In this document: one piece after another, positions 8,972 through 16,763 of the stretch | Position numbering within the stretch: the stretch's first letter is position 1 | Layout of the letters: every line of letters starts with the position of its first letter | NCBI RefSeq assembly: GCF_001042635.1 | Contig: NZ_AP012331.1 | Location: 2,232,001-2,296,000 of the forward strand | From: Bifidobacterium scardovii JCM 12489 = DSM 13734 | GTDB lineage: Bacteria; Actinomycetota; Actinomycetes; Actinomycetales; Bifidobacteriaceae | Direction of reading: 5' to 3' | DNA: 64,000 nucleotides | Program-made: the position numbers and the translations under genes | The notes under the pieces: generated by a model | Seen by the model: the letters and a program-made list of their open reading frames with translations, nothing else | Database searches by the model: none | Told to the model about the DNA's origin: nothing

Positions 8972-10302
8972 TCAGTCGGACGCGAGCTTTCTGCCGGTTT
9001 CCTGAGAAAGACGCTGGGCAGCTTCATCCAAGGCTTGCTTGGGGTCGGCATTCTCAGTAAGGACTCTCGTCTGCGCGTCACTCAGCGCTTTCTTCGCCTT
9101 TGCGTAATCGCTGGTGTAAATCAGCTTCGGGGTTTTATCCTCCAGCTGCTTGGTGTATACATCATTGATTTTTTCATTGTTGTAGTAAGCGTTTTCCTTA
9201 GTCATGTCATCGCTTTTCAGGAAAGGAATATATCCAGGGAACAGCCCCTGCGACTTATACATGGCCGACTGCGCCTCCTGAGTGGCAAGTGTAAATTTGA
9301 TGAACTCCCATGCCGTCTTTTTGTTCTTGCTAGAGTTCGCGATTGACAGGTAATTCGCACTAGGCAATGCTGAGGTCAACCCGCCTTCTTCCACTGCCGG
9401 CAGAGTCGTTACACGCCACCGATTCTTGTATTCCGGCAATTGCTTCTCGAATATGCCCGTTAAGAAGTTGCGATCAGGGAAGGACGCCACATTTTCAGCT
9501 TTTGCGGCTTTGATGTTTGAGTCTTCCGAACTAGCAGGAATATCCGAAATCAAGCCAGCATCATTGGCTTCCTTCAGCAGCTCCATCGACTTAACGCCGT
9601 TCTTGTTATTCATGACAATTTCACCATTGTCATTAAAATAGAACGTTCCCTGCAGCATAGTGATGATCTGCCACAAGTCGACAGGATTACCTCCCGTAGC
9701 GGCTTTATCCATATAGAACAGGTAATCTCCTGTCTTATCTTTGATCTGTTTACCCGCGTTAAGGTAATCGTCCCATGTCTTGATATCATCGATATTGACG
9801 CCGGCCTTTTCGAATATGCCAACGTCGTAAAGCAGAGCCCCGGTATTGACTTCGAAAGGCAATCCGTAAATATTATTATTAACTGTCGCGCTCTCAAGAA
9901 TTCCTTCCGGAAAGTCAGACTTGAGATCCTGAGCTCCATAATCATTCAAGTTCACAAAGGCATCCGGGAACTTATCGACGTATCCACCGATATAATCAAT
10001 GCCGATATTCATGATATCTGGCAGCCCCTGACCACCAGCGGCCAGCCCTGTAGTAATTTTGTCCCAAATGGCCGGATTGCCTACATTCTCAACAGTAACT
10101 TTCGTACCGGGATACTTCTTTTCAAATAACTTGGCCGAAGCCTCGAACTCCTTCCCCGGCTGCTCCCAAGTCCAAACGGTAATGTCCCCCTCTACCTTGT
10201 CATTTTGAGCAGAGGAAGAACTACTACCCCCCCCCCGCAGGCAGCGAGAGAAGTCACCATGGCGGCTGAGAGTACCGCTGATACAACGATTTTTCCACGC
10301 AT
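8972..10302 (-). CDS. Sugar ABC binding lipoprotein, frame broken in a G10 tract
   Basis: The true start is ATG 10302, with AAGGAG upstream. It gives a lipoprotein signal with a basic start, a hydrophobic core and the lipobox LAAC at residues 19-22. Directly after C22 comes a run of ten G (C on the plus strand, 10227-10236). With ten G the frame leaves GGG-VVV and stops about 15 codons later. With eleven or eight it would read G-rich/SSSSS and continue into the family-1 extracellular binding domain (DITVWTWEQPGKEFEASAKLF to the end), which is otherwise intact at about 420 residues. It could be a slipped-strand phase switch, a fixed mutation or a sequencing error. It is first in the island's transcription order. 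Confidence 0.8.
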
Positions 10303-10654
10303 TACTTATTCTCCTTATCGATCTAGGCAACCTCGCCTTAAATCATCATGATCACCGTGTATCCACGATCATCATCTTCGGATCGGTCTCCTTAGCGATC
10401 CGTGACTAAAGCGTATAACCTTTCAGACGAACGGAGATGTCGTACAGCATGATAGTTGACATTCTGCAAGGCGCACATAACATCCGGCACCCCCTTCATG
10501 CATCGATTCAGAGTCAGGTCGCAAAACCCCAATCATCCATACGACTCTCTCACGCTGACATTAAGCCAACATCCGCCATCAATTTTTCAGCAGCACAATG
10601 CATCAGTGAGAATCACACCTTCCGTAACTCATACCACTGGCAGCTGTACCTGCA
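10303..10654 (-). promoter_or_regulatory. Upstream region of the sugar island
   Basis: 352 bp without a supported gene. Nearest the binding-protein gene are an ATCATCATGATCAC-like imperfect dyad (about 10341-10375) and an inverted repeat CGGATCG / CGATCCG (10379-10385 / 10396-10402). On the minus strand a TTATAC box (about 10413-10418) could be a -10 with no good -35, as expected for an AraC-activated promoter. Nothing is recognised in 10440-10650. Confidence 0.35.
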
Positions 10655-10706
10655 CCGTGGCGGGTTGAGCGGACGCACACTGTTCCACTCGCTCAACCTG
10701 CCACGG
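10655..10706 (-). terminator. 17-bp hairpin after the unknown gene
   Basis: Inverted repeat 10655-10671 / 10690-10706 (one G-T pair) with an 18-nt loop, 10 bp past the stop of the 10717-11472 gene. No T-run follows; probably a factor-dependent terminator or 3' stabiliser. Confidence 0.55.
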
Positions 10707-10716
10707 AATCGGCGCG

Positions 10717-11472
10717 TCACCGCAGCCGCAGCGCGACGGCCTTCAGCGGACGCGTGTACTCGTCACGCGAGATCCGCAGGCGGCTCACCACCCGATCGGG
10801 CACCCTGGCCACGAGACGGGACAGTTCCCGCAGCACGACCTTCATACGCTTCCTATCGGGATCGGCGTGCGCGGCGGTCTGCTCCAGTCGCGAGAGGATC
10901 GCCGGGTCCGGCTTGCTGACGGACGCCGCGAACCGCGTCTTCTTCTCCGCCTCGCAGTTCAGCTCGTCGAGCAGGATCGCGGCCAGTAGCGTGGGCCCGA
11001 CCGCCGTGGCCAGCGCATTCACCACGACCAGGCGGTCGTTCTCCGTCGTCTCGTCGTCCGGCCCGGAGAGCAGGTCGCCGAGGATGTTGTTCCACGACTC
11101 GGCGACGTTCGCGGACGATTCGCGCTGACGCATGCGGTGCGGCGGCAGCTGCACGGTCAGGCGGTCCAGCCACAGGCGCATCGCGCGCACGGCCTCGTCG
11201 AGGTCGTTGGGCAGCTGGATGATGCCGGCCTCGACGGTCCGCTTCCCCTTCATGGCCGCGACGTCGGCGGGACGCAGCCCGAAGATGCGCCCCTTGGCGT
11301 CGGGGAGCGGGTATTCCCACCGCGTGCGGCACACGACGCGGTCACCGCTCTGGTACACGTAGGAGTTGCAGTACGGCAAACGGGAATCGGTGACAACGGC
11401 CCACCTGCCGGACTCGTCGGCTTCGGCGGAGCGGATGATGCGCATCTGTTCTGCGAACGCAGGGATGTTCAT
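10717..11472 (-). CDS. Hypothetical protein of 251 residues
   Basis: I do not recognise this protein. Start ATG 11472 is chosen because AGGAAAGGAC lies just upstream. It is soluble, rich in Arg, Glu and Ala, with a beta-rich first 75 residues (WAVVTDSRLPYCNSYVYQSGDRVVCRTRW) and a mostly helical remainder containing AESWNNILGDLLSG and RLVVVNALATAVGPTLLAAILLDEL. There is no signal peptide, and the one hydrophobic stretch looks too weak for a membrane span. GC content matches the core genome, so it is probably not part of the sugar island. A large hairpin follows its stop. It is monocistronic. No function can be offered. Confidence 0.6.
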   Translation of the reverse strand: MNIPAFAEQMRIIRSAEADESGRWAVVTDSRLPYCNSYVYQSGDRVVCRTRWEYPLPDAKGRIFGLRPADVAAMKGKRTVEAGIIQLPNDLDEAVRAMRLWLDRLTVQLPPHRMRQRESSANVAESWNNILGDLLSGPDDETTENDRLVVVNALATAVGPTLLAAILLDELNCEAEKKTRFAASVSKPDPAILSRLEQTAAHADPDRKRMKVVLRELSRLVARVPDRVVSRLRISRDEYTRPLKAVALRLR

Positions 11473-11864
11473 TGATATGTCCTTTCCTTGGTCCGGGTAC
11501 ACTACTCCCTAGGGAGGGACCCTAGAGGCCCGGATCGCGGAAACAGAGACATATCTACTGCATGAGCGGAGACTTTAGCACGGCATTCCCCGAACTCAAC
11601 CCGTGCGTGTCTTTAGCGAGGCGCCCGTGCGGCACCGGATTAGGACCAGGAAACGGCACAGGCGAACACATGTTGAGAAAAATGTGACAGAACTGCCTCC
11701 ATACAAGAGAAAAACGTGACAGATCGGCCTCCAAATAGGAGAAAAACGTGACGGCCAGTATTCTGCGTCCTTAATTCGTTGATGAATTCCAGCTCTTCTC
11801 GAGGAGTCCGTGAGTCCGTCGGCGCAACCGACCGGAGTGTTCCGACAGCGAAACCATGACCGTG
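11473..11864. other. Gene-free stretch with IS21-like end remnant
   Basis: No supported gene. It has a small CCCTAGGG-type dyad near 11508-11525, then an array of 32-bp repeats at 11675-11759 that resembles one end of an IS21-family element. No IstA or IstB remnant was recognised. Confidence 0.45.
11675..11759. repeat. 32-bp tandem repeats, IS21-end-like
   Basis: Units starting GAGAAAAA(C/T)GTGACAG at 11675, 11707 and 11739 (the last partial). Regularly spaced internal repeats of this kind mark the ends of IS21-family elements (family knowledge); here only one end is left. Confidence 0.55.
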
Positions 11865-11908
11865 TGACCACCCTCCGGCGCTACGCGCCACCCCCGCCAG
11901 CGGGAGGA
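11865..11908. repeat. Dispersed palindromic repeat, inverted copy
   Basis: Nearly the reverse complement of 702-746 (a CTCCCGCTGGCGGGAG palindrome next to GGCGCG(C/T)AGCGCC). Member of the intergenic repeat family also seen at 48714-48761. Confidence 0.65.
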
Positions 11909-12106
11909 TCGCCCGGTCAATCATTTACGAGACAGTGCGCCGGCAAGAGGACGAATATTCATTCATGCGACAGTCGAGACAACATTCCGCATCTCGAATG
12001 ACGATGTCCGCTCCGAACGACTGGAGGTTCCGGCTCGGCCATGGCGCATGCGTTGGAGGTCGAACGGGACTCGCGTTCGGGTTCGGCCTCCAACGCGGCG
12101 GACCCG

Positions 12107-13369
12107 TCAGCGTCCAGTCTGCCGGGCCGGCTCCTTCCGAACCGACGGATAGCCCGAATCCGGCGCGTACGGAGCCAGCGGGAACGTGGCGAATGCCTTG
12201 AATCCCAGATGGATGGCATGCTCATTGGCGTAATAGCGCAATGCCCCGGGCAGCCACATGAGCAAGGGGGCGGGGAGAAGAATCAGCAGGAACGGGATCA
12301 TCCATGCCGGATTGATGTCGCGGAACGCACCCAGATTCTCGTTGACGCGAGCAAGGGCATCGGCATTGGCCTGAATGAACAGCTGAAGCATAGCGAGACC
12401 GTAGGCAATGCAGAACGGCGCCATCGGCAACGTCGTCATCGTCCATGCGAACATGATGACGAGATACAGTATGAACACGACCGTCATAAGGACGATGGCG
12501 ATGACCACGCCCCATCCCCCGACGCCGGACAGGACTCCGCCACCGTACTGGTTGCCCCATCGCACCACCGGAAACATCGAGTAGATCACGCAGATGATAG
12601 ACAACGCGACAAGCGCCGGGAACAGGACGCAGATGATCTTGAACTGCAGCCGGAATACGCCGCCGAAGCACTTGCGCGCCAACCTGTCCCATCCTCGGGG
12701 GACCACCGCGATCGCATGGGCCCACCGGGCGAATCCTCGGCCCACGCCGTTGCCGGCCATCACGTTTCCGACCATGACGACGATGAACACTGGTATGGTC
12801 CAGCACAGCCAGGTGATGACGTAGAGCATCAGCATCGATCCACCATTCTGGAAGATGGGGGTCCATGCATCATCCGCGGTGGCTTCGCCGTGGTACTGGC
12901 CGGATAGGATCAGCGTCAGGCGAAACACCCAAAAGCAAACCTGCTCGAATATCGACATCAGGGCCGGGAAAGGGCTGGTCAGGAACCCGGTGATCATGAA
13001 CAGCACCACCACGGGCAGCCCGTTGTAGGCGAACGACTGGAAAATCATTGCCAGCGGGCCGAGCCAGCTACGTCCGGCGCGCCGCATGAGCGCTTCCGAT
13101 CGATTCAGCGGAACGAGTCTCGCGGGGCCGGGAGACGGCCGGCCATGGCCGTCACCGGCTCCGACCCCATTGTCTCCATCGCCTCCATTGCCATGGCTGT
13201 CCCCATAACCATAGCCATTTGTTCCAGTTGGCCCAGCCTGTCGGGAAGCCGGCATCGTTCCCCTGACGTCGAATGCCATGCCGCGGTGATCCGCCTTGCC
13301 CGCACCTTCCGAATCCATTGCTCTCATCGTTGCTCTCTCATCAATCAACGGGAAATAATCCGAGCTCAT
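12107..13369 (-). CDS. Polytopic membrane protein of unknown function
   Basis: About 420 residues from ATG 13369; a later ATG at 13327 is an alternative, as neither has a well-spaced ribosome site (GGAGG lies 20 bp upstream of 13369). After a Gly/Asp-rich, low-complexity cytoplasmic N-terminus of roughly 90 residues, about six or seven hydrophobic segments follow (for example LAMIFQSFAYNGLPVVVLFMITGFL and VVIAIVLMTVVFILYLVIMFAW). No catalytic motif is recognised. It lies 31 bp downstream of the YihY-type gene on the same strand and is probably cotranscribed with it. Function unknown. Confidence 0.7.
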   Translation of the reverse strand: MSSDYFPLIDERATMRAMDSEGAGKADHRGMAFDVRGTMPASRQAGPTGTNGYGYGDSHGNGGDGDNGVGAGDGHGRPSPGPARLVPLNRSEALMRRAGRSWLGPLAMIFQSFAYNGLPVVVLFMITGFLTSPFPALMSIFEQVCFWVFRLTLILSGQYHGEATADDAWTPIFQNGGSMLMLYVITWLCWTIPVFIVVMVGNVMAGNGVGRGFARWAHAIAVVPRGWDRLARKCFGGVFRLQFKIICVLFPALVALSIICVIYSMFPVVRWGNQYGGGVLSGVGGWGVVIAIVLMTVVFILYLVIMFAWTMTTLPMAPFCIAYGLAMLQLFIQANADALARVNENLGAFRDINPAWMIPFLLILLPAPLLMWLPGALRYYANEHAIHLGFKAFATFPLAPYAPDSGYPSVRKEPARQTGR

Positions 13370-13400
13370 TATACGGTCGGCGACGTTGTCCTCCGATGAC

Positions 13401-14123
13401 TCACGACCGAGGGCGCGACGCCGACTCCCAAAGTTCGGAGGACCGCGCGGCCGCCCCGCCAACCGCTCCCGCACGCCACTCGGCAATGAGGGCGGCGCAG
13501 AGCATGATCACCTGCGCGACGAGGTTAAACCACAGGAGCACGCCGATCAGGGCAGCGAACGGGGCGAGCATCGGGTTGCGGGGCACGCCGGTCAGCTGCA
13601 GTACGAAACGCACCAGACCGCCGGACACCGTACCGGCGGCGGTCGAGAGGATGAACAGCACGGCCACGGCGAAGGCCGCGAGGGTGTCGCGCAGTCTGGT
13701 GACGACGATGTTGGGTTCGTGGTCGCCGTCGTCGAACATGGTCCGCACGGCACCGCGCAACGAATTCATCCAACCGGTCACGATCCACCAGAAGATGGCC
13801 AGCGTGGCCAAACTGGTCCAGGTCAGAGTGCTGGACACGGAATCGAGCACGGACTGCGACAGGAACGAGTCGGAAACCGCGGGGATCACCGTGCGCACCG
13901 CATCGATCAGCATCCGCTGCCAGTCGACGTTGCCGACCATGATCAGGCCGAGCACGCTGATCGCGATCCATACGCCAGCGAAGAACGCGAACAGCAGTCC
14001 ATAGGCCAGGCCATTCGCCAACAGCGGACCGCGCCGGGACAGATACCGGTCCAGCACCCGCCCGGGCAACGTCCGCGACCATGCGGACGCCGCACGGTCG
14101 ATCATCATCCGCACGTCACGCAT
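13401..14123 (-). CDS. YihY/BrkB family membrane protein
   Basis: A 240-residue membrane protein with about five hydrophobic segments. The motif GLAYGLLFAFFAGVWIAIS near residues 39-57 and the SLRGAVRTMFDD region near the middle fit the YihY (formerly ribonuclease BN) family, whose biochemical role is still unclear. It is on the short side for the family. It is first in a likely two-gene unit with the membrane protein ending at 12107. The start follows a GGGGTGG site by a few bases. Family call made by motif only. Confidence 0.72.
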   Translation of the reverse strand: MRDVRMMIDRAASAWSRTLPGRVLDRYLSRRGPLLANGLAYGLLFAFFAGVWIAISVLGLIMVGNVDWQRMLIDAVRTVIPAVSDSFLSQSVLDSVSSTLTWTSLATLAIFWWIVTGWMNSLRGAVRTMFDDGDHEPNIVVTRLRDTLAAFAVAVLFILSTAAGTVSGGLVRFVLQLTGVPRNPMLAPFAALIGVLLWFNLVAQVIMLCAALIAEWRAGAVGGAAARSSELWESASRPRS

Positions 14124-14142
14124 ATGCCACCCCGATCGTCAT

Positions 14143-14185
14143 GCCGGAGCAGGCGGGATCGGACATGATCCCGGCATGCTCCGGC
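14143..14185. terminator. Hairpin between ohyA and the YihY gene
   Basis: Interrupted inverted repeat: GCCGGAGCA (14143-14151) with TGCTCCGGC, enclosing CGGGATC / GATCCCG; the whole spans 14143-14185. It may end the oleate hydratase transcript, whose stop is at 14262. Confidence 0.5.
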
Positions 14186-14261
14186 ACAAGTTTACGGCAC
14201 CCGGGCACCCACGGCACGACAGCGGCGGCCGCTTTCCCCGGCCGCCGCGTCGGCCCGCCGC

Positions 14262-16139
14262 TCACACGACGTGGTACTCGTGCAGCAGCGTGGCGATGTC
14301 GGTGCCCTCGAGCTTCTTGAGCACCTTGCCGATCACCTTCCGCTCAAGCCAGTTGAGCTTCATGTCGGTGACCGGCGCCCCGTCGCGCAACTTGACGGTG
14401 GCGTTGAGCAAATTGCGCACGTCGTAGACGCTGCCCCACACCTCGGGCACGCCGCGGTCCACGTCGAGCAGCGTGTACACCGCCTCCATGCCGGTGCGCA
14501 TCGAGTACTCGGTGGTGAAGATCGTATCGCGCGGGGTCTCGGCGAACTGGCCGAGGAACGCGAAGTTCACGGCGCCGTCGGGCACCACGTCGGGCCGGTC
14601 GCCGGCCGCGCGCGGCATGAAGAACGCGGTGATGTACGGCATCATCACCGGCACGGTGTTCGCGTGGTTCTTCGCGAGCGCCTCGATCTTGTCGGCCGGC
14701 ACGCCCATGTGGTAGAGCCACTCCTCGCAGATCTCCTCGCCGGTGCACTCGGTCATCGGCTTCTTCACGTAGTTGCCGGGCTTGTCGGGGAACAGGCCGT
14801 ACACCCACACGCACAGCTGGTCCTTGGGCTGGTCGCGGAACTGCTGCTGGCGGTTCAGCGTCCAGCTCATCAGCCAGTTGGAGTCCTCGACGGTCACGAT
14901 GCCGCCGGTCACCACGCGCCCGCCGAACGGGTCGCGCTTGCAGATGCGCTTGATATACGGCGGGATCTCGCCGTCGAGCGTGGTCACGGTGGCGCTCATC
15001 CACTTGGTGGCGTTCGGGTCGGAGCAGAACTTGTCCGGATGGCCGAAGCTCGGATCCTGCTTGGCGATGTTGCGCCACATGTCCCAGCCGCCGCCCGGTT
15101 TCAGGTCCGGATTCCACGCGGCCGGGGCCTTCTGCGAGCCCATCGTCGAGTTCTCCACGCAGCCGCCGTTGGTGATGAACACCAGATCGTTCTCGGTCAG
15201 GTCGATCGACGACTTGTCGCCCTCGTGGTCGATGTCGAGACGCACCGCGATCTTCTTGGTCGGCGAACCGTACGGGTTGCGCTTGAAGTAGCCCGACTCG
15301 GCCTGGATCTTCTGGATCGTGTCCTGCCCGACGCCGGTGCGTTCGCGCTTGGGCCCGTTCCCGCCGCCGATCGCGAACTCGACGTTGTCGACCTTGGTGT
15401 TGTAGTGGAACTGCACGCCGTGCGATTCGAGATACTTCACCATCGGCAGGATCATCGACTCGTACTGATTGTAGCGGGTGAAGCGCAGCGCCGAGAAGTC
15501 CGGCAGGCCGCCGATGTGGTGGATGTAGCGCTTGATGTACAGCTTCATCTCGAGCGCGGAGTGCCAGTTCTCGAACGCGAACATGGTGCGCCAGTACAGC
15601 CAGAAGTTGGAGTTCAGCACCTCGTCGTCGAAGAAGTCGGTGATCGGCTCGTCGTACAGCTCCTCGTCGGGCGTGAAGAACAGCTTCATGATCTCCATCG
15701 ACGCCTTGTCCGACAGGCCGAACTTGCCGGCGAGCCCGGCATCCTTGCCGAGGTCCTTGGTGGCGCGGCACAGCGAGTAGTTCGGGTCCTCCTTGTTGAG
15801 CCAGTAGTACTCGTCGAGCACGGAGACGCCTTCGGTCTCGATGGAGGGGATCGAGCGGAACAGGTCCCACATCACCTCGAAGTGGTTGTCCATCTCGCGC
15901 CCGCCGCGCATCACGTAGCCGAGCCCGGGGATGTTCGCGCCGTCGCAGGCGCCGCCCGCGACCGAGTCCTTCTCGAAGATATGGATGTGGCCGCCCGGCA
16001 TCCGCCCGTCGCGCACCAGATAGCAGGCCGCCGACAGCGCCGCCAGACCGGTACCGATGATGTACGCGCTCTTGCCGTCGACGCCCGCCGGCTTCTTCGG
16101 GCGGGCGAACGCTTCGTAGTTACCGCTGGAATAGTACAT
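14262..16139 (-). CDS. ohyA: Oleate hydratase
   Basis: A 625-residue FAD enzyme (the former myosin-cross-reactive antigen) that adds water to cis-9 double bonds of unsaturated fatty acids, giving 10-hydroxystearate from oleate; this detoxifies host fatty acids. The Rossmann FAD motif is IIGTGLAALSAA (residues 27-38). The catalytic glutamate lies in RGGREMDNHFE (E82). NGGCVENSTMGS and MPYITAFFMPRAAGDRP are typical later segments. Full length, with GGAGGCGG upstream of ATG 16139. A 7-1-7 palindrome 23 bp upstream suggests control by a TetR-type repressor, as is common for fatty-acid responses; the repressor is not in this window. Confidence 0.95.
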   Translation of the reverse strand: MYYSSGNYEAFARPKKPAGVDGKSAYIIGTGLAALSAACYLVRDGRMPGGHIHIFEKDSVAGGACDGANIPGLGYVMRGGREMDNHFEVMWDLFRSIPSIETEGVSVLDEYYWLNKEDPNYSLCRATKDLGKDAGLAGKFGLSDKASMEIMKLFFTPDEELYDEPITDFFDDEVLNSNFWLYWRTMFAFENWHSALEMKLYIKRYIHHIGGLPDFSALRFTRYNQYESMILPMVKYLESHGVQFHYNTKVDNVEFAIGGGNGPKRERTGVGQDTIQKIQAESGYFKRNPYGSPTKKIAVRLDIDHEGDKSSIDLTENDLVFITNGGCVENSTMGSQKAPAAWNPDLKPGGGWDMWRNIAKQDPSFGHPDKFCSDPNATKWMSATVTTLDGEIPPYIKRICKRDPFGGRVVTGGIVTVEDSNWLMSWTLNRQQQFRDQPKDQLCVWVYGLFPDKPGNYVKKPMTECTGEEICEEWLYHMGVPADKIEALAKNHANTVPVMMPYITAFFMPRAAGDRPDVVPDGAVNFAFLGQFAETPRDTIFTTEYSMRTGMEAVYTLLDVDRGVPEVWGSVYDVRNLLNATVKLRDGAPVTDMKLNWLERKVIGKVLKKLEGTDIATLLHEYHVV

Positions 16140-16161
16140 ATTCCGCCTCCTTGAGCTTGGA

Positions 16162-16176
16162 TTGACACAGTGTCAA
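16162..16176 (-). promoter_or_regulatory. TTGACACAGTGTCAA palindromic operator
   Basis: A perfect 7-1-7 palindrome 23 bp upstream of the oleate hydratase start. Its size and form suit a TetR-family dimer. A possible promoter lies upstream on the minus strand, so binding would block elongation or initiation. Confidence 0.6.
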
Positions 16177-16396
16177 CCCCTCCAATGGACATATTGTCGC
16201 ATATGCGGCTCTTCCACCATAGACAATAGGGGGTGTTTCGACGCATTATTGGCACGCTGCGCCGTCGGCGCACACGAATCGCCAACGCTCCCGCCCACCC
16301 CGGCCCATCCGATCATCGCCCCGAAACGCTATCCTCATGAAGTAGGCAACACATCCGCAGACACAACACATGATGCACCGACACCAAGGAGCCCCA

Positions 16397-16702
16397 ATGG
16401 CACTGAGCAAGAAGCAGGTCAAGCAGCTGCGCGCGCTGGCGAACCCCATGAACCCGCTGATCCAGATCGGCAAGAACGAGGTGAACGAGGCCACCGTCAA
16501 GCAGGCCGACGAGACCATCGAGAAGCGCGAACTGATCAAATGCTCGGTGCTGGACGGCTGCGGCCTGGACGCCAAGGAGGCCGGCTCCCGGCTGGCCGAG
16601 GCGCTGGGGGCCGAACTCGTGCAGGTGATCGGCAACCGCTTCGTGATCTATCGCCGCTCGCACCGCGACGACGTCGAGCACATCCGCCTCGTGCGCGAGT
16701 AG
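16397..16702 (+). CDS. yhbY: YhbY family ribosome-associated RNA-binding protein
   Basis: A 101-residue CRS1-YhbY (CRM) domain protein. The fold is marked by LSKKQVKQLRALANPMNPLIQIGKNEVNEA at residues 3-32, and by the basic C-terminal strand QVIGNRFVIYRRS that replaces the GxxG loop-strand unit. It binds pre-50S ribosomal RNA in other bacteria. Start ATG 16397 is fixed by AAGGAG 6 bp upstream; an in-frame upstream ATG at 16370 has no such site. It is followed at 62 bp by the amidohydrolase gene, with a C9 run between them. Confidence 0.92.
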   Translation: MALSKKQVKQLRALANPMNPLIQIGKNEVNEATVKQADETIEKRELIKCSVLDGCGLDAKEAGSRLAEALGAELVQVIGNRFVIYRRSHRDDVEHIRLVRE

Positions 16703-16725
16703 CGCGACCGGGCGAACGCCCGCAT

Positions 16726-16734
16726 CCCCCCCCC
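16726..16734 (+). repeat. C9 homopolymer in the amidohydrolase leader
   Basis: Nine C in a row, 30 bp upstream of the ATG at 16764. Same type as the C10 tracts at 10227-10236 and 46051-46060. Confidence 0.9.
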
Positions 16735-16763
16735 GCTTTCCCCGATGCAAAGGAGCACAGGAC

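Noticed and set aside
10303-10330. Start of the binding protein at 10330
   Set aside because: That start is out of frame with the lipoprotein signal peptide and has no ribosome site; ATG 10302 has AAGGAG and gives a proper lipobox.
14271-16154. Long open frame (627 codons) on the plus strand
   Set aside because: Lies wholly antisense to oleate hydratase, whose motifs are clear; high GC makes such antisense frames common.
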